DNA of 64,000 nucleotides, taken from contig OZ022351.1 of the NCBI GenBank assembly GCA_963989245.1, positions 13,480,343 to 13,544,342 on the forward strand, written 5' to 3'. This DNA comes from Nansenia antarctica (lineage: Eukaryota; Chordata; Actinopteri; Argentiniformes; Microstomatidae). The position numbers were made by a program, and so were the translations under genes. Below are positions 23,539 to 34,025 of the stretch, piece after piece. The notes under the pieces were generated by a model. The model did not search any database. It saw only the letters and a list, made by a program, of their open reading frames with translations, and was not told the DNA's origin. Within the stretch, counting starts at the first letter, position 1. Every line of letters starts with the position of its first letter.

Positions 23539-26093
23539 AAAATAGGTGTAACTTCATGTAAAGTGTGAACTCTTTATTTCCTTTTGAGGTTACATGGAAG
23601 ATCTGACAGAAGTGCACTACCACTACTTTTACATTTTTATTCTGATAATTATGCTGTTTAAGTTGTTGGATAAGTGGTTAATCTCCCTGTACAATGTACA
23701 AGATCACTTATGCAGATAACCTATTAAGATGGACAAACACTGCATGATTGTAGCCACAAATGTGCCAACTGCCAAGTTCTCACAACGAAATGTACATATT
23801 AGCTGTTAATGTGGGTCATCTGGGGTAAACTTAACACCTTGATTTGCACACAATGTCAACGACATGAAGAGAAGATGTAATCACGTCCGATTTGTATCCT
23901 GACATGAATCTGAATGAATTCTGAATGTTTGGGTCGTGGCTCCTTTCTGCATTGTGCATTGTGAGAAAACATTGAAGGAGAGGGTGAGGGGGCTCAGTCA
24001 CATTGCCTAGTGTGAGAGCAACCATCGCGTCTGCTCGTGCAGTGTACACTGATGTTGATACAGCTGTTTTCTTTCCTTATACACCAAGAGGAACATAGGA
24101 TGCAAAGTGTCTCACCAAAAACACTTAACAATGTCTCTGTGTAGAAAACAGCTGGACAGAGTGGGCTCCTATGAGCTCCTAAAGGCTAGAGAAGCCTGCG
24201 GCGCCCTGCACCCACTTCCCAGCATGCAGCTGCTTCAACCCACATTTTGATTGGATAGATTGAATCACTAAGCGCATCTGACACCAAGCATTGGCCTTGG
24301 TCTCCAGGATGAGAGCGCAATGCTCCCAGTGGGCTAAATGAGGACAGACGGATGGGCCTCCTTGATGAAGGGGCCGTCTGATGGCTCAAGCAGGGGGAAC
24401 CGGTGCATTGTGGCCCATCAGCAGGCATCACTCGGGTCACCCCACGCCAGGTGCTATTAGGACCTCCGTCAGCAAAATGGAAGTTGTCAGGCTGCGCATT
24501 GAAATGGAGGAGGGCTCCCAGTGAGTTCTACTGCAGCTCACCAGCAACTTTCTGGCCCAGTGAGCACGATCAAACTCGTCCTGCCCAGCCCACACCAATG
24601 CTTTCTGTCACTCCATTAAACTAAATGTATTCCTGGGTTTCACGCCGAGTTAAGGAGGTGACAGGCAAAGTCAACTTGACCTTGAAACGGTCCGACGGTT
24701 TTAGGTCCTGCGTTGAATATAAATAAAATACAACAAATCAACTTTCTTCAATTTTCGACACAAGTTTCGGAACAAAAGGGGTTCAGAGAGGTGCTTGTTA
24801 ACTGATCTGCACGCCTGTAACATTCTCCAACGTTAAAGTGCACAATAATATACAATGTGCTACATTTCAAAACAATCTAGTTTCAACTCTTCCCGAAACA
24901 TAAATGATGGCAGAATAAATGTACACAGACCTAATTGTATACAATTACGCAAGAGGTCCCATCTGACAGACCTGGGTTTAACGGCAGGGGCCGGTCAAGA
25001 CTTTCCCATCTGCATTTTTCATGGTCAGTATTTTGGTTTCTGTGGCCAAATAAAAGAGGATGAAGTCTTCTAAATATTTATCAGCTCATGAAAGCTGTGC
25101 CTTGGCCAAGACAAACTGCAGACTAGAGAGGACGGCCACATTCCTCTCTTGTGCTGAAGCCAATGACAGTGCCAATTCGCAGGCGGAGTTGTCTATTCTT
25201 ATGGGCACATAAATGATCAGACACGCTTCTCTAAATACATACACTGTTACAGTGTACACTGTACAGAACATGCAGTATGTTCTCCGAGTTGCCCCACATG
25301 ATGGGCTGTCGCAGATTGATTAACATAAGCATTCTTTTTGAAATAGTGTCATCCTTTAATTAACAAAAATGACAATTTAATAAGCTTAATGTAAAGAAAA
25401 TAAAGAAAAATGATGTATCCAGAATGTGCAAGAGGCCAGTGCTATTTGCATGAAGGAAGATTTGCCTTTCAGGTGGCCATTTGGCTTACCCTCTGCAATG
25501 TGTTGCATTCAATAACTCAATCATTATCACAGAGAAAGCTGGTCAAAATGTACCTTTGGACCATGTTTTAATTGCAACCTCATTATTGACCACACTATTT
25601 GTACTATACGTGTGGTCTCTTGACATGTGAAGGGCACAGACGGTGGAATCAAGTGGATGGCCTAGCAGAAGTAAATGACCGTCATTTAAAAGAAAAATAA
25701 TCAAGTGCCTGGTAGATTTCAAAAAGCAATATTTTCTTTGGACACAGTGTATTTTAACTGCCCAGCCAGGAGAGCTCCTCTTCAGCTGGCTCCGGTGGCA
25801 CTCTGATCGACAGCTTAGTCGACTGGGTTTCATTGATCCTCACATAGCTGTTAACGCTCAGCGTGCGTTTTATTATAATGCATACCAAACAGAGGGTCGT
25901 CTGCATCCACATACAACATCACACAGCATAGGTGAACCTACGAAGGACCCCTCAGAGGGTTTTAATCATTCATCAAACACTTTGCAAGAGGCAATTAACA
26001 GTTTGAAATAAGCTTTTTATGATGTAGAGTAAACTCATGGGTTTGTTCCTATCAAAGTTTACATGTTCACGTATGCAGCACAAGTGAAAATAA
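23539..26093. other. Unique sequence, no gene seen
   Basis: No transposon or exon recognised. Parts such as 24600-25060 have a conserved-element look. The open frames are short and show no domain. Confidence 0.4.
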
Positions 26094-26165
26094 ATAATAA
26101 TAATAATAATAATAATAATTCATTGGATTTATATAGCGCTTTTCTGGGGCTCAAAGACGCTGAAC
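26094..26165 (-). mobile_element. LINE/SINE tail with (AAT)n, reverse
   Basis: On the minus strand this reads TTTGAGCCCCAGAAAAGCGC, TATATAAATCCAATG and then (ATT)n. This is a common fish retroposon 3' end with a trinucleotide tail. Only the tail is recognised. Confidence 0.7.
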
Positions 26166-26785
26166 TGGCACATACACATACCCGATTGGAAGCAATCTAG
26201 CACTATTGTAGCATTCTGGGCAGAAAAAAAAGCGAAGCAAGGGTTTTTGTAAAGTTGCCTCGTGCCTAAAAACAGAGCCCATAACCAGTGAGTCCCATTA
26301 AATGCTACATGAGAGCAGGGCTACGTTTCCCACACGCCCCCAGAGTCCGATAACAAACTCACTCTGCAAATTCCCCTGTTGACAGGCAGGGCCTGATAAG
26401 TTGATGGCCACACTGATATGTGGGGGTAAGGCGATGTAACCAGAGAACGATCTGCCACAGTGGTGGTTTACTCCCCAGTGCCAACTCAGGGAGATGCCCA
26501 CTGCTATTAGCCCTCGGTTGTATCCCTTCCATCCACAGCACAAGAATGACTGTCTGTCTCAGTTGGCAGCGTTTGCGATGGTCTGCCCTCTCACACACCG
26601 ACATCGATTCTCCAAGAACTACAAGTCCGGTGTTAGAGCGATCCACCCAACTAATCATGAATAATTCATTATTCTGCAGTCTTATCATATATATCTTCGG
26701 GCAGCTAGGTTTACTGCAAGTTTGTGTTGAATCAGTTCAGCACTTAAGAGGATTAACAGTAAGTCTGCCTGGCCTTTTAAGGGTA
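26166..26785. other. Unique sequence, no gene seen
   Basis: Two overlapping open frames on opposite strands (109 and 142 codons) have no recognisable domain. Confidence 0.4.
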
Positions 26786-26835
26786 CAGTATAGTACCAGT
26801 CAAAAGTTTTGGACACACCTTCTCATTCAATTTCA
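26786..26835 (+). mobile_element. Lone Tc1-like terminal repeat fragment
   Basis: The string CAGTATAGTACCAGTCAAAA and then GTTTTGGACACACCTTCTCA matches the terminus of a well-known fish Tc1-like family, which I recognise from memory. Homology stops after about 50 bases, so only the tip remains. This is a different Tc1 family from the one at 34 kb. Confidence 0.75.
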
Positions 26836-27741
26836 CACTGCAGTCTAATGTTACTCGGATAATACTTACATGCGAAGCACATGACGGGCATATAGACTTA
26901 CATGTTTGCAGGGGTTGACATACTCGTCTTTCTCCCTCCAGAGAGATTGACACATTTAACAATAGGCTGGATTCATTGTAAGTCATCGGCATAGGTGTGG
27001 GTTGGATTTTCTATGTTGGTGGAGACACTTTTGTTAGGGGTCTGGGTCCTCCCTCAGATTTTACTTCTTAATTGTAAGTGTATTTCCTGCATTTATACAA
27101 GACTCATGGAACGTCCAGTAGGTCATTTAGACGACAGTACCAATAATGGAAACATTGTCTAGACTAGAGTAATTTGTTTACAGATATTGCTACAACGCAT
27201 CCCGGCCGAAGGCACAGGATCCTGATTTCACAATGCAGATTTATTAACTAGATCGTGTTTCTCTGTATTTACAAAATCAGGAACATGTAGACAAAAGGAA
27301 ATCAAAGAAATAAACAAAGCCAACAATCGGCATAGACTCTGCTTACCGGTTTCAAATTCTTCAGCCTAGTGTCCACACTTTAGGCCCAGGCACTCCCTGA
27401 AGGCCAAAACTATAACAGGATTAAACAACTGCCATTCACACAGGGGGTTGTCAGTGGTCCTTAACCTTAACAGGTAAGTTTTACAACATGTATACACTTC
27501 AGTTCTATTTAGAAAAAAGTAAGGTTAAGGTAAGTACTGTATATTCTACATGTACTAAAATACCCAAACACCATGTCTGAACAATACAACATAACCATAA
27601 TTTCCTCATCTCCGATGGTAGAGCCCAGTGACGTCATCATCGTGCAGCGCTCTCTAGCATTTGCCTAGTAACAACAGCGGGAGCTGATGTGTAGGCATGC
27701 ACGTATGCTTCCGGGAACTTATTATAGAAGTGAATTGAATG
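26836..27741. other. Unique sequence, no gene seen
   Basis: Nothing recognised. I looked for an LTR flanking the gypsy fragment that follows and did not find one. Confidence 0.4.
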
Positions 27742-28120
27742 TCATTCAGTCACGGCCTTTTGTTGTTTGTTTGTTGTGTTTCCAAAGGGGGCGTGGCTAT
27801 CTCTCATGTTGAGGATGTAAGAGGGGAGGCCCACCTGCTGCTGGGGCTGGTCACCCTGCCATGCCTCTTTCAGTGTATCCATCGGCCCTCTGACATTCCA
27901 TCCATTCTGGCGGTAGAATGGAGAGAACCCAATGTAAGCTTCTGGCACTTCTCTGTAAGCGAACAGAAGAAAAAGGTAGCCAAAGATTTCAGTCAGACTG
28001 AATTGACTCAGCAATAAACTTTCTCAGCATGGCCTTCAGAGTTGTGTTGAAGCACTCCGTCAGTCCCTCTGTCTGTGGGTGGCAGAGTGTTGTGGTTTGT
28101 ACACCCCTATCTTGTAGATC
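27742..28120 (-). pseudogene. Ty3/gypsy pol fragment (integrase), broken
   Basis: The minus strand encodes HPQTEGLTECFN, then TTLKAMLRKF (about 28085-28025), which matches the end of a retrotransposon integrase core, including the third catalytic residue Glu in GLTE. After a frameshift it continues with LFLLFAYREVPEAYIGFSPF and RNGW-like sequence, NVRGPMDTLKEAW and YILNMRD, the region that follows the core in Ty3/gypsy pol. The first two catalytic Asp residues, protease, RT, RNase H and gag are absent, and no LTR is seen nearby. It is an isolated dead fragment of about 380 bases. Confidence 0.85.
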
Positions 28121-28539
28121 TGTAGTAACAGTAAAAATGAAAGCTGATCATCAGATGGATGGAGTATACTGGTTGTGAAGGAGGGTAAGGGGTAAGGACT
28201 TACATGTATCTTAATGTCTGACCAGATGTGCCATGTCAGACAGCCACATCACAGAGATGAAGAGCAAGAGTTCCATATACAGGTATATTACAATAACTTT
28301 TGTGACATATTATTTGCAACATATATTAGACTAGAACAGAGGTAAGTTAAATATCAATAAGGTGGTATTAAATTGAAGATGTCATTTAAATGTGAAAAAA
28401 TACTTTTGTGCAATATGACAACCCTAGTTGACTATCTGTGCCGTATAGTACAGTGGATTGTGTACATAGCCTTTATTGATGTAAACCAGCTCCTTACCTT
28501 CTTGTGATTTTATGCTTTTATGCTTTTTCTAAAATGTGT
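28121..28539. other. Unique AT-rich sequence
   Basis: Nothing recognised. Confidence 0.4.
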
Positions 28540-28658
28540 TTTTTTTTTCCTTTCCTAACACCAGGGGAGCCACCCCTCCTAAATTTCGTTGTTTGGTACC
28601 TGTACTGTAGCAATGACAAATAAAGTCCATTCCATTCCATCCATTCCATTCCATTCCG
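28540..28658 (+). mobile_element. LINE 3' tail ending in a TTCCA-type repeat
   Basis: Contains TTTCCTTTCCTAACACCAGG, AAATTTCGTTGTTTGGTACC, and CAATGACAAATAAAGTCC, followed by several ATTCC/CATTCC units. The reverse complement of 48283-48415 carries the same sequence with a TTCA tail. It is the end of a 5'-truncated non-LTR retroposon. Confidence 0.8.
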
Positions 28659-29094
28659 AATGGCCTCTCTTCAATGTCCAGAATGTAATTGAGTATTAGC
28701 TTACAAAAAAAATATTTAAATATATGAGTTGAAGCGAAGATCACCTCTCTACCCACAATATTGAGCAATTGCCATGCCATGTTACCACTGGAACCTAGCA
28801 GTGGTAAAGAAATGGCATCCACTATATATGACATAATGGCTGTGGCTATTGCATTGGCAGCTCTTTGGCAATTGCGATCTGTGTGAGCAGAGCAGAGTCA
28901 TTTGTCTATAATTAATTTAACATTGTATCAACATGATGCGACATAGTACTTAGTGTAGTACTAGTATACTTACTATATTGCAGTTGAACTATCTGTGTGC
29001 ATTATTATGTACTGTTCTTCTGCAATAACACACATCGCTCACCAGCATAATTACCTAATAACTGTGTCATAACATGTCAACTTTAACGTGTTTA
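28659..29094. other. Unique AT-rich sequence
   Basis: Nothing recognised. Confidence 0.4.
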
Positions 29095-29313
29095 ACTTTG
29101 TTTAACACGTTCCCCAAGCACATCAAGGAATCCAACACACTGTCCTCTTTCAAACGCTACCTCAAAATTCATCTTTTTAAACTTGGTTTTAATGTCTAGT
29201 ACATGTCCCCCGAACGTGGTCTATCAGGACCTGCATTTTATTTATTTGTATTATTGATTGTAGATGTAAAGTGTCTTAGAGTACGGAGAAAAACGTTATA
29301 CAAAATACATGTA

Positions 29314-29353
<40 letters not shown>
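29095..29353 (+). mobile_element. LINE 3' end with (TTA)n tail
   Basis: The plus strand encodes the last residues of a LINE ORF, FPKHIKESNTLSSFKRYL and then KIHLFKLGFNV with a stop near 29200. A 3' UTR with GTAAAGTGTCTTAGAGTACG and a (TTA)n tail at 29318-29353 follows. It is heavily 5'-truncated. The SSFK-LK-HLF pattern fits the CR1/L2 group. Confidence 0.8.
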
Positions 29354-29354
<1 letters not shown>

Positions 29355-29517
29355 AGTTATTACATCTTTACTACACAAGTATAGGGGTATAAATACTTTA
29401 TAATTTGATGTCACTTCATTAATCTTAGATGTAATAATGTATTATTATTTATTATTATTATTATTATTATTATTTAAGTTATTACATCTTTACTACACAA
29501 GTATAGGGGTATAAAGA
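29310..29517. repeat. Tandem duplication including the (TTA)n tail
   Basis: The (TTA)n tail and the following AAGTTATTACATCTTTACTA, CACAAGTATAGGGGTATAAA occur at about 29310-29393 and again at 29430-29517. The second copy has its own (TTA)n run at 29441-29475. The duplication happened after the LINE inserted, because it carries the tail. Confidence 0.88.
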
Positions 29518-29520
29518 CTA

Positions 29521-31578
29521 AAAGACATTAATCTTTCTTAAACAGTTAGCAATCAGTACTAAACCCCTGACTGTTTGCAACCAGTCCCCGAACACCACAG
29601 GGAATAAGCTGACAAACAAACACATCCATGACGCATGAGCGATGAATACCTTTTTTAGTGTCATGATGAAATGTGATGTGATTAATACGATCTGACTGGG
29701 TGACTTGGACCACTCATGCGTACTGTAACCGTACCTTGAACACATGTTTTTGCTGAGGAGTTGAAAGATGGCACTCTCAAGGCCAGAATTGACTGCCTCC
29801 AGCCTTGAGCGGACATAAACCTGATTTACTCCCCTCACTTGGGCCACAACTGTTTTCTACATAACGAGGCAGAGAGCAAAGTCTAAAACGGAGAGCGCAT
29901 TGTTTATTTTCACAAGAACATTCCAAGAGTTGACAGCTATTCCCCTGTCCAAAGACCTGAATTGCTGTGTAATTGTCCAGACTCCAGACACTGAACTCCC
30001 ACTAACATTAGTCTAGGGCACTGAAGAATGAGTCTCTTATTCACACATCCATTTGGTGATCGTCACTCTTGAACGCGAGATCCTCTTGCAGTGGGTGTCA
30101 AACCACAGCAGGCAAGTTGACTTGCTTGAGATCTATATTTGAATTCTGGAGAAGCATTCCGATCCACATTCCCTCCGTGGCTGCTCTACGAAATGTCACA
30201 GTAACCAGATGGTTACACACTTGAGTCCAGTTACACCTCCGCTTAATGACCGTGAAAGAGAACCACGTGCTGACCCCAGAATAATTATATAATCCATAAT
30301 AACTATACATATTAGAGATATAAGTCAGTTGTATGAATGTTTAAATACAGGTTTGTGTAAAAAAAATAACCCTAACAATTCATATTGATTGATATTCTTT
30401 TTTTTTTTTTACTGCCATTCACTATTTTGAGAGTGCAAGGCATGAAGTGAAAGAAAAGTCATCATTTCACTCATCAGCAATCTCCAGAAGGAGAGCTTCA
30501 GTTCAACCATGGAGTCAGGAGGTCAGGAGATTAATCTGCAGATCCCTGAGGTTCCGTGTTTGTACAAGACTGAAACATCCCCTGGTGAAAGCTAAATGCT
30601 CCCCATTGTCCACCATGGCTGGTAAGTCAAAATCATCTGGGAAATAAAAATGTGACCTTTGAACCCTCACGTCTCCTGGTCAATCATAGTGTGTCTAAAT
30701 ATGTTTCTATTTACCAGCCACCCCCCCGTGACTTTTTCTTTCTAGTAACTTTTCCTTTCTACAATTTGTCTTATGCACATTTTCCCATTCTTCACAGTTC
30801 CACCAATGTGAACTAAAGACACAGTGTTCCCTTTTTAGAAAAAAATCGGGTTACTGAAGCCAGAATGTAAGAATGCACATTTTTGCACATGAGTGAAACA
30901 CAACATTAACAATGGTCTATTAGCCAGCGCTCTGAGAGTCAATGGTTTGGAAAAGAGGTCGTTTCTAGGGGAAATTGAGAGGAAATGTTTTATGCTTGTA
31001 TAAAGTATATATAAATAATACCTCATATGAAAGGAGAACCAGACAGAAAAAAAAAACGGACAAAGATAAAAAAAAAAAAAAAAACATGAAAAAGTTTACT
31101 GGGCCCCGCCTGAGGTGCAGAGCCACCCCTGCTGAGGCCCTTTCACACACACTTTGTTAATTTGTCTGTTTGAGACTCGCTGGACAGCTCTCTGGACGCC
31201 TGCCTGGCCTACTAGACCAATTCCTTGACAGGACACCCTCCGGCCCAACCCTCCCTCCCAACCGAACCTTCAGCCCTCTCTCCCCCCCTGCCTTGACCCA
31301 GTGTGGCCCTGCCCTTAGGCACACGGTGGCCTCGCTGACCGGAGGAGAGGAATGCCCCTGCAGCCTGGCATTGACGTCTGTCCCCCTAGACGGTGGCAGC
31401 CTTTCCTGGGCCCTGCGTTTGTCTAGCCAAAGCCTCAGCACTCAGCGTGCGCTCCCTTTCACCGCTGGCACAGACACGCCATTCTGTGTTTGATTATTTA
31501 GCAGTTTAAAGGCAGCTTGCTGGGCGTAAGCTGTCTCCTCCCTGCCTGCTGGTTCTTTGTTTAGAAAACTTACAGTGA
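29521..31578. other. Unique sequence, no gene seen
   Basis: A poly(T) run lies at about 30398-30410 and a poly(A) run at 31068-31084. Nothing else is recognised. The open frames are short and without domains. Confidence 0.4.
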
Positions 31579-31660
31579 AGCGGGGCAGGGGTAGTGTTGG
31601 AGGTGGTGGTGGGGGGGGCGTGGGGTTGGGAGGTGGGGGGGGGGGGGGGGGGAGAGGGGT
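31579..31660 (+). repeat. G-rich tract, G-quadruplex-prone
   Basis: The stretch contains many runs of three or more G, including an 18-base pure G run at 31635-31652. It meets the usual G3+N1-7 pattern many times over. Pure G runs are also frequent sequencing and assembly errors. Confidence 0.85.
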
Positions 31661-31837
31661 GCATAACTGGGCTAGCAACCTCATCCCAGCAGAGCCACAG
31701 CTGACAACAGCTCTAGCAGTGGGGCTGCTGCCATCTCAATTTACACCACGATCCCCATTAAAACGTTGTGCTCCATTAGCTCTGCAAAGCGAAACCAGTT
31801 GTTTGACTCAACAAATGCTGCAAGTAAGATCTGATAG
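31661..31837. other. Short unique stretch
   Basis: Nothing recognised. Confidence 0.4.
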
Positions 31838-32240
31838 ATTAGATTAGATTGATTAGATTAGATTAGATTCAACTTTATTGTCATCGCAGAGTTCAACTAC
31901 TATACAATGAAATGCAAGTTAGCATCTAACCAAAAGTGCAAATAGTGATATAAGAACATGATATGAATAAAACATGACAATGATAGTTATAGTTAAATGT
32001 GCAATATACAGTATGTGCAGAGGTAGTATTGTTAACATTAGTTTAGAGGTATATTCAGTTTTGAGCTATGTACAGTTATGAGCTAGGCCTATGTACAGTT
32101 AAGGTAGCTTGTACAGTGTGGTAGTTTATGTACAGTATGTAATGTGCAGATAGATCAAATAAGATATATCAAGAGACATGTGCAATGTGCAATATACAGT
32201 ATGTGCAGAGGTAGTATTTGTAGTGCAAAAGGTTATAGAG
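31838..32240 (-). mobile_element. LINE 3' UTR with GATTA tail, reverse
   Basis: A tail of five or six AGATT/GATTA units at 31838-31868 is followed by CAACTTTATTGTCATCGCAG, then ATGAAATGCAAGTTAGCATC. On the minus strand this is a typical fish LINE 3' UTR. A unit TGTGCAATATACAGTATGTG with CAGAGGTAGTATT occurs twice, at 31997 and 32181. It probably belongs to the same broad LINE group as 15400-15850 and 50186-51720, but the ORF end is not included here. Confidence 0.68.
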
Positions 32241-32944
32241 TGATCACATTAACCAGGGATGTGCACCCATGATAGCAATGTAAACCACTTATTTCACTGA
32301 AACTGAAGCGATGGATTTGTATTTTTGCCAAATTGCACAATAAATTATGCTCAACACTACTCAGTTACTAGTTCTAACTGTTACTACTTGCAATGCGTAT
32401 AATGCATACAGAACAAATACTCTGGATTTTCAATCATTCACAAACATCAGTCTATATTAGGCCAAGTGTAGTTAAGTTAAGTGTTTCTGGGATAAATGTG
32501 GCATATTTGACTACCCTATTTTGATGGTTCTGCTCTATATGGAGTGCAACTAGGGTCAATTAATGACCTCCCCCTAACCATCAGACTCCAATTAAGCTTT
32601 TGAAAAGTACACCCCACAAACACCCAAAACTATTTTCCTGGTAATTATATAATTAGAGACTATTTAATAATTCAAGCACAGGATATTATTCTCTAGTTTG
32701 TTTCATTTGCTGCAACAAAAAGATGATGTATTCAGGCTTATACCCATGTTAACTCTTAATTAAGAATCTCCCCTGCACCTTCAACTTTATTTTTTAACAA
32801 GGCCATATTATTGTCAACAAACAGTTCAGGGACCATTACCCTTGAAATCTGCCTGAGAATGCTCTGCCTTCTGAATACATGTTCCTCATCTGGACTATCT
32901 CTGGCAACTGTTCCCTGCAGTGATGCCAAGAGGTGGATGGCTTA
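32241..32944. other. Unique sequence, no gene seen
   Basis: Nothing recognised. The last three bases (32942-32944, TTA) are the left target duplication of the next element. Confidence 0.4.
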
Positions 32945-33888
32945 CGGCCAAGCTCCACCTGCTGCGTTGTGTCACCTCGCCATCGGCGTTGCGTCAACTT
33001 CCCGTTGTCCATGCTCCACCTGAGCGTTGCGTCACCGTCAACGTTCTACCTGCTCCACTGTCATTTGTCGCATATAAAAATATATATTTGTCAATTTTAC
33101 AATTATAACCAACAACCAATCAGTTTTTACATGTGCTTAAACTACAGATTGTAAGCTTTCAAATGATGTGTCATACATTGAAATCAGAGAAAGATTGAAC
33201 ACGACAGGCGTATTTGAATATTGGTTCACCTCAAACACTGAATGGGAGAAAAGTGACTCTAAACGCAGCCACAGCTACGAACGCTGCTAACAGCTAGCGG
33301 CTAACAATACACATCGCTACGAAGGTCTAAACTGTATTTTAATAACATCACAACATGCTGAGAGAACATCGACATGCTAAAAACACATAACTACACATAA
33401 CTAGATGAACACACAGTTCTTACTTTTGAACACGAGCTAAAACGAAAGTATGTTTACAAGTCAACCCTCCCTTACCGGTAGCCTATGGCAAACGAGGATA
33501 ATGAGTCCAATACACAAATTATAAGTGTTTAGTGATCGTTAAACTGTTGTTTATTATATTGAGTGGGTAGGCCTACTTTAAAACTTGGTGTTAAGAAAAA
33601 AAACGAAAACGAGATATTGTTGACACAATAAGTTTCACTTCTTCTCCCCTTCGAGTGAGAGTGTTGTTTGCAAGTTCACCAGTCAATATACAATTGGTCT
33701 CATTGCGTCCGCCGTCAAAAATCAAACTTCACCGAATTTTTACTTTGGACGCAGCCATCGGACGCAACGCAACGCTGACGCAACGCAGCAAGTGGAGCAC
33801 CTTTCATTGATTACAATGCATTTGATCCCAATTCCGGACGCAACGCACATTTGACGCAACGCTCGATGGCCATGGTGGAGCTTGGCCG
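32945..33888. mobile_element. Harbinger-like non-autonomous TIR element
   Basis: The 944-bp element begins CGGCCAAGCTCCACC and ends with its exact inverse, GGTGGAGCTTGGCCG. TTA flanks it on both sides (32942-32944 and 33889-33891), the 3-bp duplication expected for PIF/Harbinger. Both ends are crowded with GACGCAACGC/GCGTTGCGTC words: at least two inside the left end and five inside the right end. There is no transposase frame. The interior (33146-33570) is shared, in reverse, with 14945-15226. The superfamily is inferred from the duplication length only. Confidence 0.8.
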
Positions 33889-34025
33889 TTAGGCACAGAC
33901 AGGAGAGGAATGTTATCATGATCAAGACCTTGCAAATCAGTAACGTAACTATGTAAATACTGTAGATATTACAGTAGGCCTACATACAACTGTTATGTCA
34001 TATACAGAAATACACAGATTATATA

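Noticed and set aside
26359..26848. Overlapping open frames of 109 and 142 codons on opposite strands
   Set aside because: No domain on either strand, and the plus frame runs into the Tc1 tip at 26786.
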